A DNA stretch of 64,000 nt from Sipunculus nudus (GCA_026874595.1 CM049306.1:32069019-32133018); one strand, 5' to 3'; positions 48,435 through 60,269 are shown, counted from the first letter of the stretch. The notes: generated from the sequence alone by a model not told the origin. Numbers and translations: made by a program.

Positions 48435-48697
48435 AACCGCCTCCTGGCGTTAACCAGGCCCGGTGACTACTGCACCTGCAGGCCCTGGGTTGGTAATCAC
48501 ACCACCGAGGACCCCGGAAAGGCGCACTCGTTTGTGAGTGAAACACGGCCGTTCGACACGACCTTCCCATTAAGCCTGCAGAGCGCTCACGCTGGGTGGG
48601 GGCCGTCCGTGAAAAACCTCACCGCCTCGGCTGAAATTCGAACTCACGATCTCCCGGCTTTGAGTCCTGCGCTGTACCCCTGAGCCACAGAAGCCGG
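48435..48697 (-). mobile_element. tRNA-derived SINE, copy C
   Basis: Minus strand: CCGGCTTCTGTGGCTCAGGGG, CGTGAGTTCGAATTTCAGCC (B box), CCCACCCAGCGTGAGCGCTC, CTTAATGGGAAGGTCG, CCGGGCCTGGTTAACGCC. It is cut at its 3' end by a poly-G/poly-T run at 48403-48434. Confidence 0.8.
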
Positions 48698-48709
48698 TTG
48701 AGATTTTTT

Positions 48710-51700
48710 TTTTTTCTTTTGCGTGAAATTTCCCGGGAAATATATGTCCGCAGCGTGTAAGTTGTGACAAATCCCATATCATTATACCTGTTGTCCCAAT
48801 TTTAAGTCTAATTAAATGTGAAGCCGATTAAAAATTCTAAAAATGGAAGTATACATACTGTGTTTCCCATGTTCATGAGTTAAATGTATTTGGTATAAAA
48901 AACCTTCGAAGGAGAAGTGTTTTATTTTAAGAACAGGAATTTCTAAATTTATAAAAGAATAGGAGTTACAGATAAAAAGAGTATAACATGAAAAATGGGA
49001 AATGAAGAACATACTTTAATATTCTAAATTTTCAATTCTTCTTCATATATACAATAAAATTTATGCTCGATTATAAACACTTCGATTGTTTTAACGTTTT
49101 TCCATTTTGTTATCTTCAGTTAATGGGGATAGTAACTAAAAGGCTGCCTTTCTCTGAGCGCAGGGCTTTCCCGCGCGGCATGGCGTTGCCTGACTAGGAT
49201 TTATTTAGCGGAGCGTTTGAACGCCTGCCACAGTTGTGATTGCGTTGCATTTGCGATCAGAATACATCTAGTTTTACATTCATCTAGCCTTCCTATAAGC
49301 GCGGGTTTTTGCGTGGTTAACAAACGCCTTTTTTAAATTTCACCGCGCGGCGATTCTCGCGCATGTAGCGATTCCTACAACAGTCTTTCAAAGGATGATG
49401 TTAGTAGTTTTGTATATGCAAAGACTGATAATGATGTTAAATAAGATGAGTACATCGCCAACTAAAAACGCCTGTAATAAAGAAGCGTTCATGTAGAAAG
49501 TGGAAAAATATACAGTTAACAGGTTTACATCATATATTTTATCATTATTGCCGGTGTGAACATACTCTCTGCTACTCAAATAGCACGTGCTAAACGGAAG
49601 TATTTACATTTAATCATTTCCGAAAAAAATTGGGCAGAACCTACAAAAGTGAAACTAAATAAGGAAAAGATGGAACTCGAGCGCCCTCGAACTCGAACAC
49701 TTTAAGTGTATAAAAGTCAGCAAGGATTAAATAAATAGCGAAAAAGATTTTCAGTATGAATCGACAAGAACTGCTCAATCAAACTCAAATGGAGTTACCT
49801 CATTATCCTTGAACCTCTAATTGGGCATTTTTTTTTTAAATTCCGATTCCAAACCGTATATAACATACACTTTTATACTTTTTCACTAAGTCTCTGTATT
49901 GACACCCCTTACTATCATGACAGACGAGTATTCGCAGTACAGACCAAAGACGTGAATCAGATCTTGTGGTGAGACCAGAATTCTATCCACGCGAGAACGC
50001 GTGGACGGAGGTTCAAAACTGAAGAAAGTGATATAGGCGTATTATCTCACACAACCTTCAATTTAAACTGTGAAGGCGGAATAGGGAGTTTCCCCACATA
50101 TTTTTAATTTTAAATTTGAGGGGCAAGTGGGTGTATTTCCAAACAAAGACAGTAAGGGGCGCCTACTTAGGTCTAATCAAAAGTGAGATCGATACTCGCT
50201 AGTCAGGGAATATTAAATCAGTCAAATATGCATGCTTGGAGCAAAAGGCAGTTTGTTACTCTCAATCAGGGCCTAGGATTCAACGAGGTAATTGACAACA
50301 ACTGAAATCATTCTAAACAGGTGACAGATAACAACAAGAATGTATAGTTATTAAGCCTTATCCTGGCATATCTGTACACCTCACTTGTATTTCTAATTTG
50401 TAAACGAGACAGCAAGAACATGCGTCATCTGGTGGTTGAAGAGTAAACTACTTTCATTAAATCTTTTACTCTGTGAATTCTAGATACAGTGCGTTATAGG
50501 AATGAACCACCTACAAGGAGAACAAACTGTTGTAGAATCATGCCTTGTGTATATTTACCAGTTGGAAATGTGCTCTCGTTTTTGGTCTACGGGACTGGAC
50601 CTCATACAAGTTTACATGTATATATAACATTCCCGATTGTAAGACCCTCCACCCCCCACCCCTCCTGACCATTCGAAATCATGGCGTATACAACCGTCTA
50701 TATTCCTGGGTTTACATATCCCTCATGATTACATATTTTATTTACATGATTTACTTATTTGCTGGTTCTGTTTCAGAACTAAGCTCTAAATAAGAAGCGT
50801 TTTCTTTTAAAAGGAGTCTTTTCGGACATATGACTTCTATTAACTATAAAAGTTATCCCTTGAGTCCTTTATGAAAATAGCTAAAAAAACACGTCCCTCC
50901 GCAAACACGCTGTTCGTTTTGTTTATATCCACGTGTTCATAATATGTGGGGCCCCCGAATTAAACCATACACATTCAAAAGGAAGATTTATTTTTTTAGT
51001 GACCTTTCAGCTTTCACACATACACAAACAACCACCTGAATATACTGTAGTACCTGGTTTTTCTGTTTGTCAATATTGACGCATGTATCGTGTTTACTAA
51101 CAGTTTGTAGATAAGCAAGATCATATATCCGTCACGGTGGCGTTAAAAGAATTATTCTGAGCATGAGTTAACTACAATTAATGAACATGTAAAAAGAGTA
51201 AGCTGGAATTTTTAAAGAGACATAATCAGTCGCAATATTTTGCCTATTCTTTCACACTATCAGTTGAATTTTGCTTATACAAAAGTTTCCCAGCAAAACA
51301 ATCCTATTCCATAGTCTCGGTACCTTGCATATATGACTGCTTTATACCTTGTTATGGCTTTGCGTGCTGGTTAACACAGTCGACGTGTGTCTGTTTAGCA
51401 TAACATGGCCGCGTAACTGGAGGTCCAAGGGGTGTTTTAGCCATCAGGAACATGTATAACTTTTTTTGGGCCAAGTCAGTCAGGGCGTCTCCTGATTGAC
51501 ACGTGCTGTGGCACCACAATGCACACGGCCCCACGCAATGTGTTTATGTTGACAACTGTGATCGAGCCCGGTCAACTGTTTTTAACACTCGTTTATAGGA
51601 ATAAGCAACAGGTTTCAAGGCAATATTTTGGCGGATACAGATTAATTTTAAAGGGAAGAAGGTATTATACGTGTTAAAATAACATGCTTTATAGGGGACT

Positions 51701-52178
51701 GGGCCCCTCTACAGAAAAGGTAGATAAATAGCTATAGGTTTAAGAACAGGAAGCCACTCCTCTTCATACAAGCAAATTGATCAAAAGTAATTCAAACTCC
51801 CTGAGTCACATTATTTTGCATTTATTAACAAACATCTAGTAAAATAAGGCCCTGTAAATTTACAAAAAAATAACCCGTTTCTACATTAACGCCGTCTAAC
51901 GTTTTCTATATGAATGAATGCAAATGCTCATACTTACTTGTAACTGCATGCATTTCTGCATTTCATTTAAGGATAAGAAATGAACTTCTATGACCTCTGA
52001 ATAGGGAATGAATTAGGGATGTAACTGGAGAGGTTTACCTTAAATGCGGCAATTCAATGTAAATATGCCAATAATAGCAAAACAATGTCCTTTCATTATA
52101 GATGTCACGAACAGCCCTGCAAGGTAACGTTCGGCCATGCAATATATTACGGTTTTAACAATGCCATATGATTCATTC

Positions 52179-52233
<55 letters not shown>

Positions 52234-52335
52234 TACAATGTGAATAGTTACCTTGATTATCAAGCTGAAATCAAGCTAACTATACACATGCATAGTATCT
52301 ATATATTAATAGCGTAAGGCGATTTTTGTAATTTT
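48710..52335. other. Unassigned intergenic DNA
   Basis: GC-richer patch at 49150-49380 (GCGCGGCATGGCGTTG) without an open exon; (TA)n at 52180-52227. No gene supported. Confidence 0.4.
52180..52227. repeat. (AT)n microsatellite
   Basis: AT run of about 48 bp just left of the Helitron-like element. Confidence 0.97.
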
Positions 52336-52340
52336 CCGTA

Positions 52341-52853
52341 TCTCCTCCGATACCACCGTACGGATTACCCTGATTTTCGACAAACATATGCTCCGGGTTT
52401 GTCCGAAGAGATTCCACCCACTTTTATTTGCAGTATTTGCGTATTACGTGCATAATTAATAATTTTAATAATTGCTCCCCCGCGGGCGCCTCTTTTCTTT
52501 GTGTCTTCGGCCCGGTTACACAATGGCCATAGAGTGTGTGATGGCGGGACAGAGTTTAACTCCGGGGGCCCTATCAGGGTTTTTCGTAGATTCGCGGTCA
52601 ACGGCCCGAAATAATCCCCCTTGGTGATCCCTTCTCAAAAGAAAACCTCCGCGCGGGGACATGGTCTATTGCATGTGCACAAGGAGTTTTCATGAGGAGA
52701 ATGCTCAAAAGGGGGATCTTTGAAAGAATCATAAGTACCCCAATGGTATTGCAGGGCCGGAGAAAGGATAGAGGGAGGGGAGAGGGCTGTAATCAGGTGC
52801 GGATATGGGGGGGGGGGGGCCCTGATATTTCGTTGGTTAATTATGAAAACCTA

Positions 52854-52901
<48 letters not shown>

Positions 52902-54044
52902 ATTTATAATTTTGATCTATGTTACTTAAAAGTACACGAGGGAGGGGATGAGGGGGGTATCCCCTTCGATATGGGGAAATATTTGAATACACCAAGGAGG
53001 ATATAAGAGGGAATTTTCACAAAAACATATGAGGATTTTCTGTTCCTCAGAAACTGCATAATGTAGTCAAATCGTAAATGGGATCAATAATTCATATTTA
53101 AATTTCTTTACACTTATGATATAAAATTTCAGTTGTTTTCAGCATGCCATGTGAATGGCGATAAGGTGCATCCATGTTAATAATTTGTAAAATATTATCT
53201 CTTAAATCTCTTAAATTGGGGTAAGATATATGGAATGTTGAGGTCAGAAGCTGAACCTCTGGTTTGTATTGTATACAGCATACAAGACTTAAGAGAGCAC
53301 ACATCGTGAGTTCGAGAACGGGCATCAGCGGGGAAGGCGGGTGGGACTACGCTCCTTTAGTGAATGCATAGACTGTCTCACTGGAAAACAAATGCATTGG
53401 CTCAGCTTTATAACAGGAATGGTCTTTTATGGGATGCGTGATATTGAAATAAATATATACAGCCATTAAATATACTTCATACTATAATACTTCCGCGAAC
53501 TTCTGCGCAGCGGGATTGCCCCACATTTGAGTCCTCAGATTTTGTGCGTAATAAAGGGAATGCAATAATCGAGAACGTCTCAGCGCTACTGTACTTATAC
53601 CATGCAAGATAACAGGTTCCTTTCCTGGCGGATTGACGGGCAATCTTAAATAGCGATGTTCAACATAATATATTTTCATATGAAAATAATTTCATTTATC
53701 ATATAAACTTCTCCGAAACATTATCCGGCCAATCTCTTATCTTCGGTAAGATTTTTATGCATAAAACCATACATATAATGGATCTATATGGGTCTATACA
53801 CCGTACGGATTGCCCTGATTTTGGAGATCAATTTGACATTCCACCATTCGTACCAGAACGCATTCGTCCAAGTCATCCAGACTAAGACACAAGGTCAACT
53901 CAAAGACAGAACAATTGTACCAAATATCGTCTTCAAAGAGATCTGATGACGGTAACATTGTACAACAAAGTCAATCATCTATGAAAGACTATTTGACATC
54001 AGAACTGATTGCCCAAAACCGTGCGTAGCACGGGTAGATGCTAG
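52341..54044 (+). mobile_element. Non-autonomous Helitron-like element
   Basis: The 3' end is textbook: a 6-bp hairpin CCGTGC-GTA-GCACGG (54019-54033), seven bases, then CTAG (54041-54044) followed by T. The proposed 5' end starts TC after an A (A/TCTCCTCCGATACC at 52340-52341), so insertion would be between A and T as usual for Helitrons. The block CACCGTACGGATTRCCCTGATTTT occurs at about 52356 and again at about 53798, hinting at a nested or internally duplicated copy. No Rep/helicase frame is present. The 3' end is well supported, the 5' end less so. Confidence 0.6.
52857..52900. repeat. (TA)n microsatellite
   Basis: TA run of about 44 bp inside the Helitron-like element; a poly-G run lies at 52806-52819. 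Confidence 0.95.
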
Positions 54045-54120
54045 TAATATTATTAATGCTCCTCGTACGGTGGAGCACTTTCACTGTGATGTATTGAACC
54101 TAAATGTATTATATTGATTA

Positions 54121-54130
54121 TATATATATA

Positions 54131-54211
<81 letters not shown>

Positions 54212-54228
54212 AAGAGAGAGAGAGAGCA
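54121..54228. repeat. Compound (TA)n(GA)n microsatellite
   Basis: TA run (54121-54171) passing directly into a GA run (54172-54228) with a few AAAG interruptions. Confidence 0.97.
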
Positions 54229-54502
54229 ACCTCTATGTTTGCTCCTTTGAACTCGGCCAAACTTCTCTCTTTATAGACTAGAGGTGCCCAGTATACAGTA
54301 GTGCTCACTTTATGGAATTGCCCACTAGGTGAGATTCCGCTGTAGTGTATCTTTCTCGGTTGAAGAACAGGGTAAGCATTTGCAATATTGAAAGTTTACG
54401 GAAACATATCGTACATTGTTTTTTTTTTTTTGTTTTTTTTTTTGTAATGACATGCACCGTTTCCCCGGTGTGCTGAAAAATTATCTATACGGTCAAAAAC
54501 AT

Positions 54503-54740
54503 TAAAAGGTATGGTCTCAGGCACCGCCCGCGTCAATTTTAACCCCCCCCCCCCCCCCCCACTTCCTCATCAAAGCTTTTAATCTTGTTATCTTCTTTAT
54601 CTTTCAAGAAGATAAATAATAAAATTTATGTAGTGATATTATTTTCTTGCTTTTCACTGATCATATGACATTTTTATTGAAACATTCATAAAATGGTTAA
54701 AAATAAAATACCGCCCGCCAGCACCGATTTCTGAAAAAAA
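54503..54740 (+). repeat. GGCACCGCC dispersed repeat, copy 2
   Basis: GGCACCGCCCGCGTCAATTT, poly-C, then CAAGAAGATAAAT, TGACATTTTTATTGAAACAT and a CCGCCCGCCAGC close, in the same order and orientation as 41675-41960. It lies about 190 bp beyond the stop codon of the first paralog. Confidence 0.65.
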
Positions 54741-54928
54741 AGTGACTTAGAACCATACCTTTTTTTGCCTAAATAGGTTTAATTTACTATCGCGGGTTAC
54801 ACCTTAGTGCTAAGAACATTTGTTTGCAATGGTGTAGATCAGGAAGAAATCGAAGTAATTTCACAAATAAAATTACAAATTTCATAAATAAGGTATAGAT
54901 AAAACTGTAGAGCTAAACATTGTCTTGA

Positions 54929-56391
54929 TCAGTGCTTCACCGGCTGCAGCAAGGTGTATGTTGCGTCGCCGTACTTGCCGCCATACTCAACACCGGAAGT
55001 CAAGGCGATGGGCGTGTGTCCATCCGCAGCAAATATAAAGTGCGGCCGTTCACGGCGGGTGAACGTGAACTCCCCGCCATCCGTGAATCTGACTGTGTTT
55101 CCGAACGCTTTGCCGCCAAAAATCCACGTCCACCCGTCCTTGCTGAACGCGTGGGCCCCGCAGTTTTCCTGATCATCGTCTGGGTACATGTTATGGAAAA
55201 TGGCGTATAAATTTCCAGCTCCATCAAGGTAGAGGAAGGGATCCTCAGTCCCATGTAATGGAATCTTTGGGAAAAGATCTCCGGAGAACTCGGTGTATGT
55301 TGATGCGTTCCTCCAATCTACGGCCCTGGCTAAATGCATGCGCGAACCTGTGAAAGTTCCGGTTTGTCGGTCAGCCATCTGGTAAAACCTATTAATATTC
55401 CATTTGGAAGGATAATAGCGGCAAAATTAGTGTCAGCATTACGTAGACCCCCAAAAAGTTTAACAGCAGGGGACCATGGTCCATTAGGGGTCGCGGCGTA
55501 GCTCATGTATTGCTGGTACATTGGATTTGGCATTTTACAAACAAAGCTAGTAGATCCATCTGTACAGTTACATAATGGTTGAGGGTAGTGGTTCACCGAC
55601 CATATAATCACGTATTCACCCTTGTTACCTCGTATAGCGTCAGGTTCGTGAGCAAACGCTGGGCGCAGCACCTCCAGCCGCTCGTAGGCACCGTTTGGGA
55701 TCTTAGATACAGCATGTACCAGCTGACTGTTCAGCATCCATGAGTTGATCCCGCAGTGGTTACGCATCTCGGCCAGGTACATATGGTACGACCCATCTTT
55801 ATCATCCCTGAGCACCGCCCCGCCCCAGCTGGACACGTTCCGTCCGTTCTCCATGTGGTGGTAGCCAGACGCCCTGTTGACTGGCAACAGGTCTACCTGA
55901 CCACAACGTGGACCACTCCAGGCTGTTCGGCAGCGACATCTACCGTTAGACATGCACACTCCGTTCAAGCTGCAGTCCATATCACTCTCGCACGGCCACA
56001 AAACACGTCCACTGTCCACGTTTTCCTGGTCCTTTGGTGACCATATAGGGTCATCCACAACCCCGTAGCAGTGCCTCGCGTACGGCTCTGGGAATTTCTC
56101 AGTATGATACGTGAAGGAATAGCACTTGGCGTCAGTAAGCTGAAGACAGGCTTTGGAACACTCCCTAGTAGAATCCATTTTACCCAAGAAGCGAACAAAA
56201 CCAACGCTCTGTTCAGGGTTTGGTACAGCCACGTAAACATTGTTTTCATTCAAATGGAGTTCGACATAAAGCTTACGCTCTTTACACAGCGCTTTACCTA
56301 TAGGGCTACTTCCTATATCGTAAGGCGCTGTTTGTTGTGACCTCGTATCCTGCTTTGCAACACCAGAGGGGAGCACTGTATTTTTGTCCAA
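54929..56391 (-). pseudogene. PAN-EGF-beta-propeller gene, paralog 1
   Basis: The minus-strand frame runs from about 56391 to 55330 and resumes, shifted, at 55378 to the TGA at 54929-54931. Homology with paralog 2 begins at VELH (56265). Domains in order: PAN/apple-like (CSKACLQL, CYSFTYH, RHCYGVVDDPIW), six-cysteine EGF (PCESDMDC ... GPRCGQ, 55899-56000), then a five-bladed propeller like GH43/GH32 enzymes (SSWGGAVLRDDKDGSYHMYL, HEPDAIRGNKGEYVI, EDPFLYLDGAGNLYAIFHNM, GHTPIALTSGVEYGG). The product would be extracellular; a sugar-binding or glycoside hydrolase role is inference. Compared with paralog 2, one base is missing between about 55352 and 55368 (29 versus 30 nt), which shifts the frame. 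No ATG or signal peptide precedes VELH, and a MITE starts at 56400. The frame break could be an assembly error, but the missing start supports decay. Confidence 0.75.
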
Positions 56392-56399
56392 TCAGATGA

Positions 56400-56742
56400 A
56401 ACTTTGTGCTGGAAGACAAAGCCAAGCGAGGAATACACGGAGCCAATCAAATTCATTTCTTTTTGAGTGACAGCTCATCCCCCAGCGTAACCGTCTAAAC
56501 AGGCCACAGGCTCAGAGAGAATTGCCCCTGACGTGGTTTGCTTAGGGCCTTGGGCACATAGAATGCTCGGCCGGTGAGCTGTAATTCAAACGAAACGTAA
56601 CAACAAAGGCTGCGTGCACACCTAGCTGGCTGGTTTCAGTTCTGCAGACAACAGATACATGGCTACGCTAACACAGTCATAATGTCATAATCGAATCGGT
56701 CGATGATGCGAGAATGCAGAGGGAGCAATTTAAATTCGACCG
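56400..56742. mobile_element. Palindromic MITE, copy 2
   Basis: The left side reads AAGCGAGGAATACACGGAGC and TTTTTGAGTGACAGCTCA. The right side, read inversely, gives GGTCGAATTTAAATTGCTCC, CTCTGCATTC, GCGTAGCCATGTA and CGTTTGAATTACAGCTCACC. Both sides match the two halves of the element at 7706-7930. It sits directly at the 5' edge of paralog 1. Confidence 0.7.
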
Positions 56743-56744
56743 GA

Positions 56745-58548
56745 AACTCATCAAACGGCGCTTAGAGTGCGGCAATGGGCGGAGCCAGGATGCCTGTCGA
56801 GTGTTTGTTTATTGGCATCTGATTGGCTGCTTGTCACATCGTACGCACGTTTATTTCAGTGGACAACAAACCGCCATCTGGTGTCTAAATATATCATAAA
56901 CGGTCAAAGCTGGCAGCGTGAAAATCAGTTGCTTCTTTAGAAGCGCAAGATTTACGCTGCCTCGGGAGCGTAGACTACTTCTGATTCATTCGATAAATGT
57001 TACTCCCATTGATTAAGTTCATATGACTCCCTGGTCATTAATTATATCAAGCGATCGATCTGGCGTAACAAATACCACACGGTATATATTATCTTCGGCA
57101 AGTTTATTTTCCATCAGTCTACTAAACGGCTAAATACATGCTAAAAGCTGAATATTAAAAAAAGCTTACACTCAATGGCTTAGTTAAACTGCATGTAAAC
57201 ATCCTATGTTTATACTTTATTTTCCGTAACCAATATTTTAACAGTACCTCGACTTTAATGTCTGCATATGATGACCCTTCATTGTTAAATTAACTACTCT
57301 CTATAGGTAGGATTTTATATTTAATGTACTGTATCCAGCTTCATAAAATTGATGAAAGTGTCAAGAATGATCAAAGGATAATCCTGGATTAATAAAAGGT
57401 GAAATTTAAACAAAGTAAATGGATTATTTAAGAGCACTTAATTATATTATATCTCCCTTAAAATGTTATAGGGCTTGAAACCCCCAAAATGCACAACGAT
57501 AATATTTGCCTCCTCATCAAGAGTTTAAGTGACTTTATTAATATTACAAGCTCTGCCGTCCCGGCATCTCAAAAGCCTGATTTAAAACTCTTATTTCAAA
57601 GTGTGCCTTCTGTGCAGACCTACAATTTTAGAGCCAGTTTTAAAAAGAAATCTTGATACATATCTCCAGGACACAACTGCCTTGTTCGCCATGTACACGC
57701 CCAGGATCTTCTGAGTATTCGCCACTTCTCTAGTATCTTACCTGTCTGAAAGTTCTGGATACACTTAATATTACATTTGCTTAATAAGTAACCCCCCAAT
57801 AAATGTTATTCTACGGATTCGGACATCAGATGTGCTTGGATATTTTTTTTCCTTTGCAAATGAGGACAAGTGTCCTTGGTGATGCTGATAATTTGAGCTC
57901 TACCCTCGATTCTTTCAAAGAATTCGTAAAGGTATCCTAAACAAGATATACAGTTTTTTTTGTGTTAAAATATGTGTATATAATTGAAGTTAATGTTTGC
58001 ATATTTTCTGGCAAGTTTTGCAAATTTCTGCGTATTATCTGATTATTTTAAGGCCGAAAACTTAGAAAATTGAAAAAAGAAATAATTCTTTCGTGTGGCC
58101 TTTATACATGTCGCGATACACCATGTATAATCGCTTAATCGATCTTGACTGTATGCCACATGCAGTTTCCTTTATTTAAGATATCTGAACATCTGTACTG
58201 CATGGTTATATCCCAGTTATAATGACCTAAAGGACCTCTGCTACAGGACGGTTTTATGAAAGATAAATCTGAGAATCCGTTTGAATAGCTCAAGTTATTC
58301 AGTTGGTCTCATGAGAAGCCTCAGGGGGCAAGAGGAGTAACTGAGTGACATCTGGTGAGTGGATGTAGAACAATTTGTTCAGTCTTGTGATTGCATTTAT
58401 CACGAGCAATCTTATCGTGTATGTCATACTAGCTTTTGTCTTTTTTTTATTTGTCATATTTACCATTGATGGCTGTCAGCCCACCCTTCACATCATCAGT
58501 GAATGAAAGATAAATTGTAATCGGGGTAAACTGCATGTGATGATAAGT
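56745..58548. other. Unassigned intergenic DNA
   Basis: Separates paralog 1 from a TIR element. No exon, promoter or repeat pair could be supported. Confidence 0.4.
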
Positions 58549-58550
58549 CT

Positions 58551-58928
58551 CAGGGGCGTCAATATAGTTACGTTTTAGCAAGGGGGATGATCTATGTAAT
58601 CCCCCCCCCCCAGAAAATTCAGAAAATAATATTTATATATTGGAAATGAAATACATCAAAATTAGAATTATGCACTTAAGTTCAATTTCTAAGTTTAATA
58701 TGAACTACTTTATATCTAAACCTGATTATAAGAATTAACATATACTAGAAACGGAATACCTTATTTTCTATAACCTTATACGTTATTGTGATATTTAAAT
58801 GTTTCACACAGACAATAAAGAAGATATATATATATATATATATATATACAGTGTGTGTTATTGTGTGTGTTTGTTTGAAAAAAGTTGAGAGTCATCCCCC
58901 CCAACCTTGAAGACAATTGACGCCACTG
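58551..58928 (+). mobile_element. TA-bearing MITE family, complete copy
   Basis: Inverted ends CAGGGGCGTCAAT (58551-58563) and ATTGACGCCACTG (58916-58928) pair with one mismatch. CAGRGGCG-type ends are common among hAT-related short elements. The interior has AGCAAGGGGGATGATC, a poly-C run, AAACCTGATTATAAGAATTAA, ACTAGAAACGGAATACC and an internal (TA)n tract (58828-58848). Related partial copies lie at 19840, 31520 and 33130. No clear 8-bp target duplication is seen. Confidence 0.65.
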
Positions 58929-58929
58929 A

Positions 58930-59675
58930 TCAGTCTGATTAATCTGTTATAAAGGAAAATGTCATATAGTGCTTCGGTGATCTGAATATTATATAATCAC
59001 AGGACAACAAAAAATAGGACAGAATTATCTGTTCATGCTTTTGTGTGTATGTTTATGTTATGAGTACATCCTTTAAATCGACCATTTGTATGTCACAGTT
59101 GTTTAGGTAAATTACACAAAAAACTAGAAAGTAGTAAGAGTCCACATGCATACCTCCGCCTGCATCCTGATCCTGATTCTAGTGAGTGCTACACAGGCGC
59201 AGGATATATATGCATTTAAGCCTAGAAAAGTGAGACGGCTCACCAACTCCATGGTTACATTACAGGTCAGCTCTGCTCGCCTATACGAAGGCGGTACCTA
59301 GTAACTGTTAATGACCACCAGGAGAAATTATCTTCATATTTCGCGTAAGTGAAAACTTTCTTGAACAAAACCACTTTCTAGTGATCCAGATAACCTTAAA
59401 ATATATAGATTGTTTCTTTGATATTTTTTTAATAGAAACCAATTTACATTTTTAGTAAATCTGCTAAACGATAAACCAAGAAACCAATCAAATAACCAAA
59501 TAACGATGATATATGCATAATATCTCCTGGCAAAGGTGCAAATAGGTCTAGGCCCTTGAAAGAGATTTTATGTTAGGCTTATTGGAAATGGAAACTAATT
59601 TACGATACATTTTTGTAGGTGTATTTTTACCGCATTTATTGTAGGAAAAAGAAACGTTTTGTTGCTTGAGGGAAA
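58930..59675. other. Unassigned intergenic DNA
   Basis: No gene or repeat supported. Confidence 0.35.
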
Positions 59676-59680
59676 ATACA

Positions 59681-59844
59681 CAGGGGCGGACTGGCCAACG
59701 GGGACAACGGGGAGTTTCCCGGTTAGTCGACAGCGAAAAGAGTATATTGATGCCTGTGTGATATAAACTAAATACTGATTCAGGTGAGCCGATGGTATTA
59801 AATTTGGGGCGATTTCACTAAAATGTCCACCCAGTCCACCCATG
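59681..59844. mobile_element. Short hAT-like MITE
   Basis: Left end CAGGGGCGGACTGGCCAACG, right end inverse CATGGGTGGACTGGGTGG. The CAGGGGCGGACTGG start is a familiar hAT-type end. About 164 bp, no target duplication seen. Confidence 0.4.
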
Positions 59845-60105
59845 ATAGAAAAAGTAAAATATTCGATATAATGAAAATATCTCGTTTTAATTTTTTTTTT
59901 CCAAATTTCACGATTTAACTTTGTAGACTGTTTAAGGGATAAAATTACTCTGATATAGTGAGCATGCAGGGAAGAATATTTTGATAGTCTACGATTTCCC
60001 AATCTCAGCATGTACAGCATCCATACATTTAAGAGAGCAATGATCCTTTTATCTGTTACGTTAATCATATGTAACATGTATATGTGCATAGACCATCTAT
60101 TTTTG

Positions 60106-60260
60106 TTAAGTGTGAAACGTTAAACATGACAACAGGCGCTTGTCATCCTTCCACACGATCAACGCTCCGAAACAATGGTAGCATTCGTAGTTACCTGTTG
60201 GAACGCCCAGGTCCTCAATATTACACAATCCCGCAATCCGCAGTCTTAAAAAATCATTTA
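60106..60260 (-). pseudogene. Possible BIR-domain remnant
   Basis: On the minus strand LRLRIAGLCNI, then NYECYHCFGALIVWKDD resembles the central part of a baculovirus-IAP-repeat domain: a CxxC zinc pair, aromatic-rich context and Trp followed by two Asp. The downstream His and Cys zinc ligands are not at the expected spacing and the frame stops soon after. BIR proteins are greatly expanded in bivalves, so a decayed copy is plausible. Chance similarity cannot be excluded. Confidence 0.4.
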
Positions 60261-60269
60261 TATACGTTA

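Noticed and set aside
49150-49380. GC-rich patch as a CpG-island promoter
   Set aside because: No transcription unit, TATA box or exon begins nearby, and the patch is short.
55756-56040. Plus-strand open frames of 94 codons here and 128 codons at 61479-61865, similar to each other
   Set aside because: They are antisense to the nearly identical EGF/propeller segments of the two paralogs; their similarity follows from the sense strand.
59595-60089. 164-codon minus-strand frame
   Set aside because: It runs through a short hAT-like MITE and AT-rich DNA and has no motif; length alone is weak evidence at this composition.
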